Shown piece after piece: positions 48,183 to 56,849 of a DNA stretch of 64,000 nt (positions are counted from its first letter, which is position 1; every line of letters starts with the position of its first letter). Source of the stretch: Rhodobacter sp. CZR27. GTDB taxonomy: Bacteria; Pseudomonadota; Alphaproteobacteria; Rhodobacterales; Rhodobacteraceae. Both the position numbers and the translations under genes were made by a program. The stretch covers positions 1,078,501 through 1,142,500 of the forward strand of contig NZ_CP023548.1 in assembly GCF_002407205.1 (NCBI RefSeq), written 5' to 3'. The notes beneath the pieces were generated by a model. That model worked only from the letters and a program-made list of their open reading frames with translations. It searched no databases and was not told the DNA's origin.

Positions 48183-49029
48183 GGCCGTTCTCGCGGTAGT
48201 CTCGGCCCTGTCGATGGTTGCCTCAGCCGCCGTGGCCGAGGCGCCGCGGCGGGTCGTGTCCGTCAACCTCTGCACCGACCAGCTGGCGATGATGCTGGCG
48301 GCGCCCGGCCAGCTGGTCTCGGTCTCGCATCTCGCCTCAGAGCCGCAGACCTCGGCCATGGTCGAGGAGGCCCGGGCCTATCCCGCCAACATGGGTCAGG
48401 CCGAGCAGGTGTTCCTGATGCGGCCGGATCTCGTGCTGGCCGGCACCTTCACCGCGCGGGCCAGTGTCGATCTGCTGCGCCGGCTCGGCGTCGAGGTAAT
48501 CGAGCTGCCGCCGGCGACGACGCTCGACGACGTGGCGGGCCACCTGCGCATAGTGGGCCGGGCGCTCGGCCGCGAGGCCGAGGCCGAGGAACTGGCCGCC
48601 GAGTTCGAGGCCGGCCTCGACCGGCTGAGGATCGAGGCGCCGCCGGCGCGCGCCGCGATGTATTATCCTTCGGGCTACACCACCGGCTCGGGCACGCTGG
48701 CCGACTCGGTCCTGCGGCACACGGGGTTCTCCAACATCGCGGCCGAGCTTGGCCTGGATGGCGGCGGCAACCTGCCGCTCGAGCGGCTGGTGATGGCGCA
48801 GCCTGAGGTGATCGTGACCTCGACGCCCTATCCCGGCGCCTCGCGGGCCGAGGAGATCCTTGTCCATCCGGCGCTGAAGGCCGTCCAGGACCGGGCCGGC
48901 TCTGCCGAGGTGACGGATGCAGACTGGATCTGCGGCACGCCCCATGTGCTGCGCGCGGTGCGCGGCATGGCCGAGGCGCGCGAGGCGCTGGCGGCCCTGC
49001 GCCTGACCATGCTGGATGGCGCACGGTGA
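48157..49029 (+). CDS. btuF: Periplasmic corrinoid-binding protein of an ABC importer
   Basis: BtuF captures corrinoids in the periplasm. The 290-residue product has a signal peptide ending near residue 30 (VASAAVAEA) and a class III binding-protein fold: RRVVSVNLCTDQLAMMLAAP, RPDLVLAGTFTARASVDLLR, LGVEVIELPPATTLDDVAGH and QPEVIVTSTPYPG. The ATG at 48157 overlaps the btuB end by 26 bases; no better start gives a whole signal peptide. Its stop overlaps the btuC GTG (GTGA). Confidence 0.9.
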   Translation: MSACERAFKAVLAVVSALSMVASAAVAEAPRRVVSVNLCTDQLAMMLAAPGQLVSVSHLASEPQTSAMVEEARAYPANMGQAEQVFLMRPDLVLAGTFTARASVDLLRRLGVEVIELPPATTLDDVAGHLRIVGRALGREAEAEELAAEFEAGLDRLRIEAPPARAAMYYPSGYTTGSGTLADSVLRHTGFSNIAAELGLDGGGNLPLERLVMAQPEVIVTSTPYPGASRAEEILVHPALKAVQDRAGSAEVTDADWICGTPHVLRAVRGMAEAREALAALRLTMLDGAR

Positions 49030-50015
49030 GATATCCCGTGCTTCTCGTAGCCCTTTCAGGGCTCGTGGTGCTGCTCTTCGCGGCATCGCTGCTGGTGGGG
49101 CCGGCGGCGCTCGGCCTTGCGGATTCGCTCTCGGCGCTTGTCACCGGGCAGGGCGAGGCGGTGGTTCTGGTGATGCGCGAGATCCGTCTGCCGCGGGCGC
49201 TGCTGGGGCTGATGGTTGGCGCGGTCCTCGGGCTGTCGGGCGCCGCGATGCAGGGCTATCTGCGAAATCCGCTGGCGGAGCCGGGACTTGTCGGCGTTTC
49301 TTCATCGGCAGCACTCGGGGCGGTGATCGCGTTGCAGACCGGGCTTGCTGCTGCGTTCACGCTGGCGCTGCCGGTGGCCGCGCTGGCGGGGGCGGGGCTT
49401 TCGGTGCTGCTGATCCTCGGGCTTGCGGGGCCCCGCGGCGGGGCGCTGGCGCTGATCCTTGCCGGCGTCGCGATCTCGGCGCTGGCGGCGGCGGGGGTGG
49501 CGCTGGTCCTGAACCTGTCGCCCAACCCCTTCGCCGCGATGGAGATCGTGTTCTGGATGATGGGCTCTCTGGCCGACCGGTCGATGACCCATGTCGCGCT
49601 GGCCGCGCCCTTCGTCATCGCCGGCATGGCGCTTCTGCTGACGCTGGGCCGCGGCCTTGACGCGCTGACGCTGGGCGAGGATGCGGCCGAGGCGCTGGGC
49701 GTTCGGATGAGCCGTCTCCGGCTGGTGCTGATCCTCGGCACGGCGATGTCGGTGGGCGCGGCCGTCGCCGTGGCGGGAACCGTCGGCTTCGTGGGCCTCG
49801 TGGTGCCGCACATCCTGCGGCCGCTGGTCGGCGCGCGGCCCTCGCGCCTGTTGCTCGCTTCGGCGCTGGGGGGGGCCGCGATGCTGCTGGCCGCCGACAT
49901 CGCGGTGCGGGTGATCGCGCCGGACCGCGACCTGAAGCTCGGGGTGCTGACGGCGATCGTCGGCTCTCCCTTCTTCCTGCACCTGATCTGGCGGATGCGG
50001 AGGCTCGAGGCATGA
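49026..50015 (+). CDS. btuC: Corrinoid ABC transporter permease
   Basis: A 329-residue FecCD-family permease with about ten membrane spans. Family marks are EIRLPRALLGLMVGAVLGLS, GAAMQGYLRNPLAEPGLVGV and GFVGLVVPHILRPLVG. It starts with GTG overlapping the btuF stop by 4 bases and ends overlapping btuD by 4, so all four transport genes are tightly coupled. Confidence 0.93.
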   Translation: MRYPVLLVALSGLVVLLFAASLLVGPAALGLADSLSALVTGQGEAVVLVMREIRLPRALLGLMVGAVLGLSGAAMQGYLRNPLAEPGLVGVSSSAALGAVIALQTGLAAAFTLALPVAALAGAGLSVLLILGLAGPRGGALALILAGVAISALAAAGVALVLNLSPNPFAAMEIVFWMMGSLADRSMTHVALAAPFVIAGMALLLTLGRGLDALTLGEDAAEALGVRMSRLRLVLILGTAMSVGAAVAVAGTVGFVGLVVPHILRPLVGARPSRLLLASALGGAAMLLAADIAVRVIAPDRDLKLGVLTAIVGSPFFLHLIWRMRRLEA

Positions 50016-50764
50016 GCCTGCTTGCGCTGACCGACCTGACCGTGCTGCGGGGCGAATGCCCGGTGGTCGATCATGTGACGCTCCGGGTGGAGCCGGGCGA
50101 GTTCGTCGGCCTGATCGGGCCGAACGGTGCCGGCAAGACCACGCTTCTGCGGGCGGCGATTGGGCTGCTGCCGCATTCCGGGCAGAGCAGTCTTGCCGCG
50201 CTGCCGCCGCGTGACCGGGCACGGGCCGCGGCCTTCCTGCCGCAGGCGCGCGAGATCGCCTGGCCGGTGGATGTCGAGACGCTGGTGACCCTCGGCCGGG
50301 TGCCGCATCTCGGCCGCCGACCCGGGCCGCGCGATCACGAGGCGGTGGCCCATGCGCTGGCGCGGATGGGCCTTGCCGGCTATCGCGCCCGCATCGCCAC
50401 CGCCCTGTCTGGAGGCGAGCAGGCGCGGGTGCTGATTGCCCGGGCGCTGGCGCAGGAGACGCCGCTGCTTCTGGCCGACGAGCCGGTGGCGGGGCTGGAC
50501 CCGGAAAGCCAGATCCGCGCCATGCAGGTCTTCGCCGACCTTGCGGCCGAGGGGCGCGCGGTGGTCGCCTCGATCCACGATCTGGGGCTTGCGGCCCGCC
50601 ACTGCACCCGGCTCGCGCTGATGGCACGGGGGCGTCTGGTGGCGCAGGGCGCGCCCTCGGAGGTGCTGACCGCCGAGCTTCTGTCCGAGGTGTTCGGCGT
50701 GCGTGCCTTCTTCGCCCAGACGCCGGACGGGCCGGTGTTCCAGCCGCTCGGCGTGACGCGGTGA
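50012..50764 (+). CDS. btuD: Corrinoid ABC transporter ATP-binding protein
   Basis: A 250-residue ABC ATPase with Walker A LIGPNGAGKTTLLRAA, signature LSGGEQARVLIARALAQE, Walker B LLLADEPVAGLDP and the switch His in VVASIHDLGLA. It energises the BtuC permease. The start overlaps btuC and the stop overlaps the GTG of cbiZ. Confidence 0.93.
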   Translation: MSLLALTDLTVLRGECPVVDHVTLRVEPGEFVGLIGPNGAGKTTLLRAAIGLLPHSGQSSLAALPPRDRARAAAFLPQAREIAWPVDVETLVTLGRVPHLGRRPGPRDHEAVAHALARMGLAGYRARIATALSGGEQARVLIARALAQETPLLLADEPVAGLDPESQIRAMQVFADLAAEGRAVVASIHDLGLAARHCTRLALMARGRLVAQGAPSEVLTAELLSEVFGVRAFFAQTPDGPVFQPLGVTR

Positions 50765-51426
50765 TCGAGGTCTCGCTTCGCAGGCCCTGGCTTCTGGCGC
50801 AGCTGCCGGGACCCATGCGGGTGCTGAGCTGGGCGCCGCACCGCCCAGGCCTGATCATGGCGGACCGGATCGTCTGGCGCGAGGTGCGCGACGCGGATCT
50901 GGGGCCGGAGTTTGATGCCGAGGACTGGCTGGCCGCGCAGCTTGCCCGCTGCGGCCTTGCCGACGCGGTCGGGCTTCTGACCTCGCGCGACCTGTCCGCC
51001 TATCGGCTCTCCGCCGCCGAGGCGGAGGGCGTGCGCGCGTCCTGCCTTGCAACTGTCGGGCTCGGCAATGCCGAGAGCGTCGGGCGGCGGATCTCCAGCG
51101 CGCGGGTGGCCGGAACGATCAACCTGCTGGTGGTTGCGGAGGCGGGGCTGACCGAGGCCGCCCAACTCGAGGCGCTGTCGATCGCTGCCGAGGCGCGGAC
51201 CGCCGCGGTGATGGAGGCGGGCCTCGTGCTGCCGACGGGGCCGGCGACCGGCACCGGGACGGACTGCATCGCGCTGGCCTGCCGGCCGGGGCCGATGCGC
51301 TACGCGGGGCTGCACACCGCCGTGGGCGAGGCCATCGGGGCGGCTGTCCGGACGGCGGTGCTGGACGGCGCAAGGGACTGGTGCCGGGCGAGGGGCGACG
51401 CGGCGGGAACGCCTGTCCGGACGTGA
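50761..51426 (+). CDS. cbiZ: Adenosylcobinamide amidohydrolase CbiZ
   Basis: CbiZ cleaves the nucleotide loop side chain of incomplete or foreign corrinoids to give adenosylcobyric acid, which the cell can rebuild into its own cobamide. The 221-residue product shows the CbiZ elements VGLLTSRDLSAYRLSAAEAE, GTINLLVVAEAGLTEAA, ATGTGTDCIALACRPG and YAGLHTAVGEAIGAAVRTAV. It starts with GTG overlapping btuD (GTGA). Placing it last in an uptake operon under a B12 riboswitch fits salvage and remodelling of imported cobamides. Confidence 0.92.
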   Translation: MIEVSLRRPWLLAQLPGPMRVLSWAPHRPGLIMADRIVWREVRDADLGPEFDAEDWLAAQLARCGLADAVGLLTSRDLSAYRLSAAEAEGVRASCLATVGLGNAESVGRRISSARVAGTINLLVVAEAGLTEAAQLEALSIAAEARTAAVMEAGLVLPTGPATGTGTDCIALACRPGPMRYAGLHTAVGEAIGAAVRTAVLDGARDWCRARGDAAGTPVRT

Positions 51427-51484
51427 GGCGCGCCATGAGCCGGGGGCAGTTCCGGCTTGCCATCGGATGCTGCGCAGGACAGCC

Positions 51485-51761
51485 TCAGGGATCAGGGATC
51501 AGGGATCAGGGATCAGGGATCAGGGATCAGGGATCAGGGATCAGGGATCAGGGATCAGGGATCAGGGATCAGGGATCAGGGATCAGGGATCAGGGATCAG
51601 GGATCAGGGATCAGGGATCAGGGATCAGGGATCAGGGATCAGGATCAGGGATCAGGGATCAGGGATCAGGGATCAGGGATCAGGGATCAGGGATCAGGGA
51701 TCAGGGATCAGGGATCAGGGATCAGGGATCAGGGATCAGGGATCAGGGATCAGGGATCAGG
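51485..51761. repeat. 7-bp tandem array (TCAGGGA/TGATCCC), about 39 copies
   Basis: Almost perfect head-to-tail copies of a 7-base unit run for about 277 bases. A single interruption is visible: a 6-base unit near 51641-51646 that lost one G. Read on the other strand the unit is TGATCCC. It lies between the stop of cbiZ and the stop of the histidine kinase, so it does not cut a gene. All three forward frames are open across it by chance of the repeat length. It is expected to vary in copy number between strains. Confidence 0.97.
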
Positions 51762-51812
51762 ACTTGCGGACGGAAGCCTGCCATCGGCGGGTGGCGGCCC
51801 TCATGCGGCCGC

Positions 51813-53561
51813 TCATTGCGGCATGGCCGCCCCTCGCGGCGCGCGCAGCGCGCGCAACAGTTCTGCCGCGATCCTGTCGGGCGTGACGGGCTTGGCAATG
51901 TAGCCGTCCAGCCCCGCGGCCAGATAGCCGTCGCGCTGATCCTCCATGGCATCCGCCGTCATGGCGACGACTGGCACGCGGCACGCCGGTTCCGGCAGGG
52001 CGCGGATGCGCCGGAAGGTCTCGAGACCGTCCATGTCGGGCATGTTCATGTCGAGCAGCACGAGGTCCACCGGCTCGCGCATCAGCGCCTCCAGCGCGGC
52101 GCTGCCGCTCGGGACCTCGATGGTGCGGATCCCGAAGAGCTTGAGGTAGGCCGCCGCCACCAGCCGGTTCGTCGCGATGTCGTCCACCACCAGCACCAGA
52201 TGCCCGGCAAGCCAGCCCTCGGCGCCCCTGCGGGGCGGCGGCGCGGTAGTCTCGGCAACCGGCTCCACCGCAAGCGTCAGCCCGAAGCGCGCGCCGCGGC
52301 CGTGAGGCGGCAGCACAGTCAGGTCGCCCCCCATCTGCCGGGCGAGTGCCCGGCTGATGGACAGACCGAGGCCGTTGCCCGGCATCCGGTTCGAGGCGCG
52401 GCCGGAACCGGCGGTGCGGGTGAAGGGCTCGAAGATCGCCTCGGCTTCCTCGGGCGGGATGCCCTCGCCGGTGTCCGAGACCTCGATGCGCAGGATCGGC
52501 CGCGGCCCGCCGTCCTCCATCGTCGCCTCGACGCGGATGCGGCCGCTGCGGGTGAACTTCAGCGCATTCGACAGCAGGTTCGACAGGCATTGCCGCAGGC
52601 GCTGCGGATCAAGCCGCACCCGGGGCGAGAGATTGCCCAGTTGCACCTGCAAGGCGACGCCGGCCTCCTCGATCAGCGGGCGGAACAGCTCGACGCTGGT
52701 CGAGATCTCGTCGCGCGGGTTCACCGTCTGCGGCCGGATCGGCATCCGGCCCTGCTGCACGGCGGACATGTCGAGGATGTCGTCAAGGATGGTCGAGAGG
52801 CCCTCGGCCGAGCGGATCAGGATGCCCAGCCGGTCGCGGCTGATGGGGTCCGCGGTGCGCCGAAGCTCGGCATGGCCCATGCCGAGGATCGCGTTCAGCG
52901 GCGTGCGCAACTCGTGGCTCATCTGCGCGAGGAACCGGTCCTTGGTGGCGTTGGCCGCGATGGCCTCGGCCCGGCCCGCGGCGGTCTCGCGGTGCAGGCG
53001 GTTGGTCAGGATGATCGCCCCGAAGGAATAGAACAGCGCCACCAGCGCGCAGGCCGTCGTCACCAGCAGCGCCAGCAGGTCGTGGCGCGGCACCCAGTAA
53101 AGCGTGTTCGAGCCGAGCGAGAGGATCGCCACGGCCGCGGCGCCCGCCAGCCCCATCGGCAGGTGGATCGACCGCACGGTGGCGATGTGCAGCATCGAGC
53201 AGACCACGAGGCCGATCGCGAAGGCCTTCACGAACGGGTTCTCGATGTGCCACATCATCACCGGCGGCGCGATGAAGGCGACCTCCAGCACGAAGGCCGT
53301 GCCGATGTAGACGGGGTGGCGCCATCCCTCGGCCATGCGGGCGGGCTCGGCGTCGAGCCGGTTGAGCACGACCTCGCAGAGGATCACCAGCGCGATGCAG
53401 CTGGCCACGATCCCCACCGGCAGGAAGAGAAGCGACACCGCGAAGGCCAGCGCCATGGCGGGGAAGCGCACCGGGGCCTCGCGGCGCAGCAGGGCGGCCT
53501 GCCGTGCGATCTCCTGCTCGAGATCGATTCGGGGCGGGCCTTGCAGCCAGGACAGGCGCAT
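51813..53561 (-). CDS. Membrane hybrid histidine kinase with C-terminal receiver
   Basis: A 582-residue sensor. It has an N-terminal region with about six membrane spans (35-190) and no periplasmic sensor domain. This is followed by a HisKA domain with the phospho-His in FLAQMSHELRTPLNAILGMG, an HATPase domain (LSNLLSNALKFTRSGRIRVE, SDTGEGIPPEEAEAIFEPF, GNGLGLSISRALARQMGG) and a receiver domain with the phospho-Asp in VDLVLLDMNMPDMDGLETF and the conserved Lys in GYIAKPVTP. The signal and output partner are unknown. ATG at 53561 has GGAG upstream; the array of 7-bp repeats lies just past its stop. Confidence 0.88.
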   Translation of the reverse strand: MRLSWLQGPPRIDLEQEIARQAALLRREAPVRFPAMALAFAVSLLFLPVGIVASCIALVILCEVVLNRLDAEPARMAEGWRHPVYIGTAFVLEVAFIAPPVMMWHIENPFVKAFAIGLVVCSMLHIATVRSIHLPMGLAGAAAVAILSLGSNTLYWVPRHDLLALLVTTACALVALFYSFGAIILTNRLHRETAAGRAEAIAANATKDRFLAQMSHELRTPLNAILGMGHAELRRTADPISRDRLGILIRSAEGLSTILDDILDMSAVQQGRMPIRPQTVNPRDEISTSVELFRPLIEEAGVALQVQLGNLSPRVRLDPQRLRQCLSNLLSNALKFTRSGRIRVEATMEDGGPRPILRIEVSDTGEGIPPEEAEAIFEPFTRTAGSGRASNRMPGNGLGLSISRALARQMGGDLTVLPPHGRGARFGLTLAVEPVAETTAPPPRRGAEGWLAGHLVLVVDDIATNRLVAAAYLKLFGIRTIEVPSGSAALEALMREPVDLVLLDMNMPDMDGLETFRRIRALPEPACRVPVVAMTADAMEDQRDGYLAAGLDGYIAKPVTPDRIAAELLRALRAPRGAAMPQ

Positions 53562-53604
53562 GCGGAACTCCGGCAGGACGCGACGGCCCTTCCTAGCGCA
53601 GAAA

Positions 53605-53922
53605 TCAGGGCTTGGGCGCGGAAATCCGCACTTCCTGCCGGAAGCTGCCGTCACGGTCGAAGATCAGCAGGCGGCCGTCCTCGGTCACCACCGCCAGCCA
53701 GTCCTTCGCCTGCGTGAAGGCCGCGGCGCGGGTGCCTTCGGGCAGGGCCAGCGCCTCGGGCACCGTGACGGGCGCGGTCAAGGCCGCAGGCATCCGGGTG
53801 ACAATCACCGCCACCACCGTTATGACGCCCCCGATCGTGGTGAGCGTCAGGATGAAGACGAGCGCCTTGAGCCACCTGAGGCTGGGCGGAAGCTGCCCAT
53901 CCCTGTCCGGAGCCTGCTGCAT
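53605..53922 (-). CDS. DUF6476-like small membrane protein
   Basis: A 105-residue protein with one membrane span (ALVFILTLTTIGGVITVVAVI, about residues 20-41) and a small C-terminal domain that reads like a beta-strand hairpin (DWLAVVTEDGRLLIFDRDGS, then FRQEVRIS). I associate this with DUF6476 of Rhodobacterales. Its ATG shares bases with the ATG of the divergent pseudouridine synthase gene (CATG), so both ribosome sites lie inside the other gene. Function unknown. Confidence 0.75.
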   Translation of the reverse strand: MQQAPDRDGQLPPSLRWLKALVFILTLTTIGGVITVVAVIVTRMPAALTAPVTVPEALALPEGTRAAAFTQAKDWLAVVTEDGRLLIFDRDGSFRQEVRISAPKP

Positions 53923-54973
53923 GGTCCAACCTCCGCGTGCCCCCGAGGGCATCCTTCTGGTGACGATCGGGGAGGATCCCCCGGACCGCCTTGATAAGGC
54001 GCTCGCGCGCGAGGTGCCAGAGGAAGCGGCACTGTCGCGCTCGCGGCTGATGAAGCTGATTGCCGAGGGGGCGGTCAGCCTTGGCGGCGTGCCGGTGACC
54101 GATCCGAAGGCCCGCGTGGCCGAGGGACAGGTCTACGAGGTCACCCTGGGCGAGGCGGCCGAGGTCGAGGCGGTGGCCGAGGACATCCCGCTGTCCGTGG
54201 TGTGGGAGGATGCCGACCTGATCGTGATCGACAAGCCGGTGGGGATGGTGGTCCATCCGGCGCCCGGGCAGTGGACGGGCACGCTGGTCAACGCGCTCCT
54301 GCACCATTGCGGCGAAAGCCTCTCGGGGATCGGCGGCGAGAAGCGGCCGGGGATCGTGCACCGGATCGACAAGGACACCTCGGGCCTTCTGGTGGTGGCC
54401 AAGACCGACCGCGCGCATCAGGGCCTTGCGGCCCAGTTCGAGGCTCATACGGTCGAGCGGCGCTATCTTGCGCTGGTGCATGGCGTGCCCGAGGCCTCCG
54501 ATCCGCGGCTGCGCGGCATCGGCGGGGTGAGCTTCGAGGCCGGCGGCGTGCTGAAGATCGCCACGCAGATCGCGCGCCACCGCACCGACCGGCAGCGGCA
54601 GGCGGTCTGCGCTGCGGGCGGGCGGCATGCCGTCACGCGCGTCCGGGTGCTGGAGCGGTTCGGCACGCCCCCCGCCTGCGCGCTGGTGGAATGCCGGCTG
54701 GAAACCGGGAGGACGCACCAGATCCGCGTGCACATGGCCCATGCCGGGCACGGGCTGATCGGCGACCAGACCTATGGCGGCAAGCGCAAGCTGTCGCCGC
54801 GCGCGGTGGGCGAAGCGGCCGCCGCCGCCGCGCAGGCCTTCCCGCGGCAGGCGCTGCATGCGGCAAGTCTCGGCTTCCTGCATCCCGTCAGCGGCGAGCA
54901 CCTGTCCTTCGAAAGCCCGTTTCCGCCGGATCTTGAGGCTCTTGTGGCGCTTCTGCGCGCCCATCAAGGGTAA
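53921..54973 (+). CDS. rluD: RluA-family 23S rRNA pseudouridine synthase
   Basis: A 350-residue enzyme with an S4-type RNA-binding domain ([20 protein letters not shown] plus [13 protein letters not shown]) and the RluA catalytic domain with the active Asp in [20 protein letters not shown], then [15 protein letters not shown]. RluD (positions 1911/1915/1917 of 23S rRNA) is the likeliest member given the S4 domain, but RluA-type specificity is not proven. The ATG at 53921 overlaps the divergent start codon; an in-frame GTG at 53960 would leave the conserved part whole. Confidence 0.88.
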   Translation: MVQPPRAPEGILLVTIGEDPPDRLDKALAREVPEEAALSRSRLMKLIAEGAVSLGGVPVTDPKARVAEGQVYEVTLGEAAEVEAVAEDIPLSVVWEDADLIVIDKPVGMVVHPAPGQWTGTLVNALLHHCGESLSGIGGEKRPGIVHRIDKDTSGLLVVAKTDRAHQGLAAQFEAHTVERRYLALVHGVPEASDPRLRGIGGVSFEAGGVLKIATQIARHRTDRQRQAVCAAGGRHAVTRVRVLERFGTPPACALVECRLETGRTHQIRVHMAHAGHGLIGDQTYGGKRKLSPRAVGEAAAAAAQAFPRQALHAASLGFLHPVSGEHLSFESPFPPDLEALVALLRAHQG

Positions 54974-55136
54974 AGCGGGATTACATTTGCGTGAAAAGCC
55001 GCAACAATCTTGGCGCCGCGACGGTTTCGTCAACATCTCTCGTTAAAACGTCCATGATAGCGCAGGTCTCGCGTCCTGGACGGCATGGAATGTGCCTTGC
55101 CCGTCCCGCGGAGCAAGCGCCAGAGGGGGTCAAGGA

Positions 55137-56033
55137 ATGAGTACATACACCAGTCTTCCCGCGCCGAGTCCCGAACAGGGTCTCAACCGCTACATGCAGG
55201 AGATCCGGAAGTTCCCGCTTCTGGAACCGGAAGAGGAATTCATGCTGGCGAAGCGCTGGGTGGACCATCAGGATTCCTCGGCCGCACACAAGCTGGTGAC
55301 CTCGCACCTGCGGCTGGCCGCCAAGATCGCCATGGGCTACCGCGGCTACGGCCTGCCGCAGGCCGAGGTGATCTCGGAAGCGAACGTGGGCCTGATGCAG
55401 GCGGTCAAGCGCTTCGATCCCGACAAGGGCTTCCGGCTCGCGACCTATGCCATGTGGTGGATCCGCGCCTCGATCCAGGAATACATCCTGCGGTCGTGGA
55501 GCCTCGTGAAGCTCGGCACAACCTCGGCGCAGAAGAAGCTGTTCTTCAACCTGCGCAAGGCGAAGGCCAAGGTCGGCGCGCTGGAAGAGGGCGACCTGCG
55601 CCCCGAGAACGTGGCCCAGATCGCCAAGGACCTCAGCGTCAGCGAGTCCGAGGTGATCGACATGAACCGCCGCCTGTCGGGCTCGGATGCCTCGCTCAAC
55701 GCGACCATCGGCTCGGATGGCGACGGGGCGACCCAGTGGCAGGACTGGCTCGAGGACGAGGACAGCGACCAGGCCTCCGACTATGCCGAGCGGGACGAGC
55801 TGGAGATCCGGCGCGAACTGCTGGCGCAGGCGATGTCGGTGCTGAACGAGCGTGAGAAGGACATCCTCGTGCAGCGGCGGCTTTCCGACGATCCGGTGAC
55901 GCTCGAGGAACTGTCGGAAGGCTACGGCGTCAGCCGCGAGCGCATCCGCCAGATCGAGGTCCGCGCCTTCGAGAAGCTGCAGGCGCGCATGCGCGAACTC
56001 GCGCGGACGAAGGGCATGGTGATCCCGGCCTGA
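55137..56033 (+). CDS. rpoH: Heat-shock sigma factor RpoH (sigma-32)
   Basis: RpoH directs RNA polymerase to heat-shock promoters. The 298-residue product has the sigma-70 region 2 (EFMLAKRWVDHQDSSAAHKL, LRLAAKIAMGYRGYGLP, ISEANVGLMQAVKRFDPDKG), the RpoH box QKKLFFNLRKAKAKV and region 4 with the helix-turn-helix TLEELSEGYGVSRERIRQIE. The ATG at 55137 begins MSTYTSLPAPSPEQGLNRYM. R. sphaeroides relatives have two RpoH forms; which one this is cannot be told here. The gene ends in a hairpin followed by repeats. Confidence 0.96.
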   Translation: MSTYTSLPAPSPEQGLNRYMQEIRKFPLLEPEEEFMLAKRWVDHQDSSAAHKLVTSHLRLAAKIAMGYRGYGLPQAEVISEANVGLMQAVKRFDPDKGFRLATYAMWWIRASIQEYILRSWSLVKLGTTSAQKKLFFNLRKAKAKVGALEEGDLRPENVAQIAKDLSVSESEVIDMNRRLSGSDASLNATIGSDGDGATQWQDWLEDEDSDQASDYAERDELEIRRELLAQAMSVLNEREKDILVQRRLSDDPVTLEELSEGYGVSRERIRQIEVRAFEKLQARMRELARTKGMVIPA

Positions 56034-56056
56034 ACGCCGCACAGGACGAGGCTTGC

Positions 56057-56240
56057 GGCCCGGCGGACAAAGCCGGGCCGTGGGAACTGGCCAGAGCAGG
56101 CCGGTGGACAAAACGGATCGTGTGCCCGGCCTGCGTGCCGCGAACGACCCGACCCGTGGGCCAGTGGACAATGCCGCGTAAGATACCGGGCCTGAGCGCC
56201 CGGCATGGCGCTGCCTGCGGCCCGGTGGACAACTCCCGGC
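56057..56240 (+). repeat. rpoH terminator hairpin and three decayed copies (GGACAA-loop repeats)
   Basis: The first copy (56057-56079) is GGCCCGGC-GGACAAA-GCCGGGCC, a perfect 8-bp stem 24 bases after the rpoH stop. Related copies follow near 56098, 56159 and 56219, each with a GGCC(C/A)G(G/-)TGGACAA core, and some can still fold (GCAGGCCGG with CCGGCCTGC). They fill the gap to the next gene. They may be serial terminators or a duplicated intergenic element. Confidence 0.6.
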
Positions 56241-56259
56241 CGTCATGCATTCTGGCGGG

Positions 56260-56817
56260 ATGAAGAACCGCCTTCCCGTTATCGTCACCTCCGCCACCGT
56301 TCTCGGTGCGGCCCTGATCCTCCTCGCGATGGGACGCGAGCCGATCTGCACCTGCGGCTACGTCAAGCTCTGGCATGGCGAGACGATGAGTTCCGGCAAC
56401 TCCCAGCACCTGTCGGACTGGTACACGCCCTCGCATCTGCTGCATGGCCTGCTGTTCTACGCGGCCCTCGTGCCGCTTGCCGGCCGGCTCTCGTTCAGCT
56501 GGCGCCTTGCCGTGGCGACGCTGGTCGAGGCGGTCTGGGAGGTGGTGGAGAACTCCGACGCCGTGATCGAGCGCTACCGCGCCGTGACGATCTCGCTCGA
56601 CTATTACGGCGATTCGGTCCTCAACTCGGTGTCGGACATCCTTGTGATGATGGCGGGATTCTTCGCGGCGCGGGTCCTGCCGGTCCGGGTCAGCGTCGCG
56701 CTGGTGCTGGGGTTCGAGCTTCTGACGGCCTGGACCATCCGGGACGGTCTGGCGCTCAACGTGCTGATGCTGCTCTGGCCGGTCGAGGCCGTCCGGGTCT
56801 GGCAGTCCGGCGGCTGA
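56260..56817 (+). CDS. UPF0314/DUF2585 family membrane protein
   Basis: A 185-residue membrane protein with about five spans. The family pattern is clear: GREPICTCGYVKLWHGETMS, NSQHLSDWYTPSHLLHGLLF, LVEAVWEVVENSDAVIERYR and DYYGDSVLNSVSDILVMMAG. The function is unknown; conserved charged and cysteine residues suggest an enzyme-like role. The ATG at 56260 has a weak GGCGGG upstream. A sugar oxidoreductase gene follows after 32 bases. Confidence 0.87.
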   Translation: MKNRLPVIVTSATVLGAALILLAMGREPICTCGYVKLWHGETMSSGNSQHLSDWYTPSHLLHGLLFYAALVPLAGRLSFSWRLAVATLVEAVWEVVENSDAVIERYRAVTISLDYYGDSVLNSVSDILVMMAGFFAARVLPVRVSVALVLGFELLTAWTIRDGLALNVLMLLWPVEAVRVWQSGG

Positions 56818-56849
56818 CCGGCGAACGGGGCCGCCAGAGGGGGAAGAAA

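Noticed and set aside
51485..51761. CRISPR array
   Set aside because: Units are 7 bases with no spacers and no cas genes nearby.
51381..53717. A 778-codon forward frame through the 7-bp array and the kinase region
   Set aside because: It is open because the repeat has a period of 7 and the kinase is on the other strand; its residues are Arg/His/Gln-rich antisense output and no start site is present.
54987..55004. TTGCG...CGCAA inverted repeat before rpoH, NnrR-like
   Set aside because: The spacer is 8 bases and not 4, which does not fit a CRP/FNR-family dimer.
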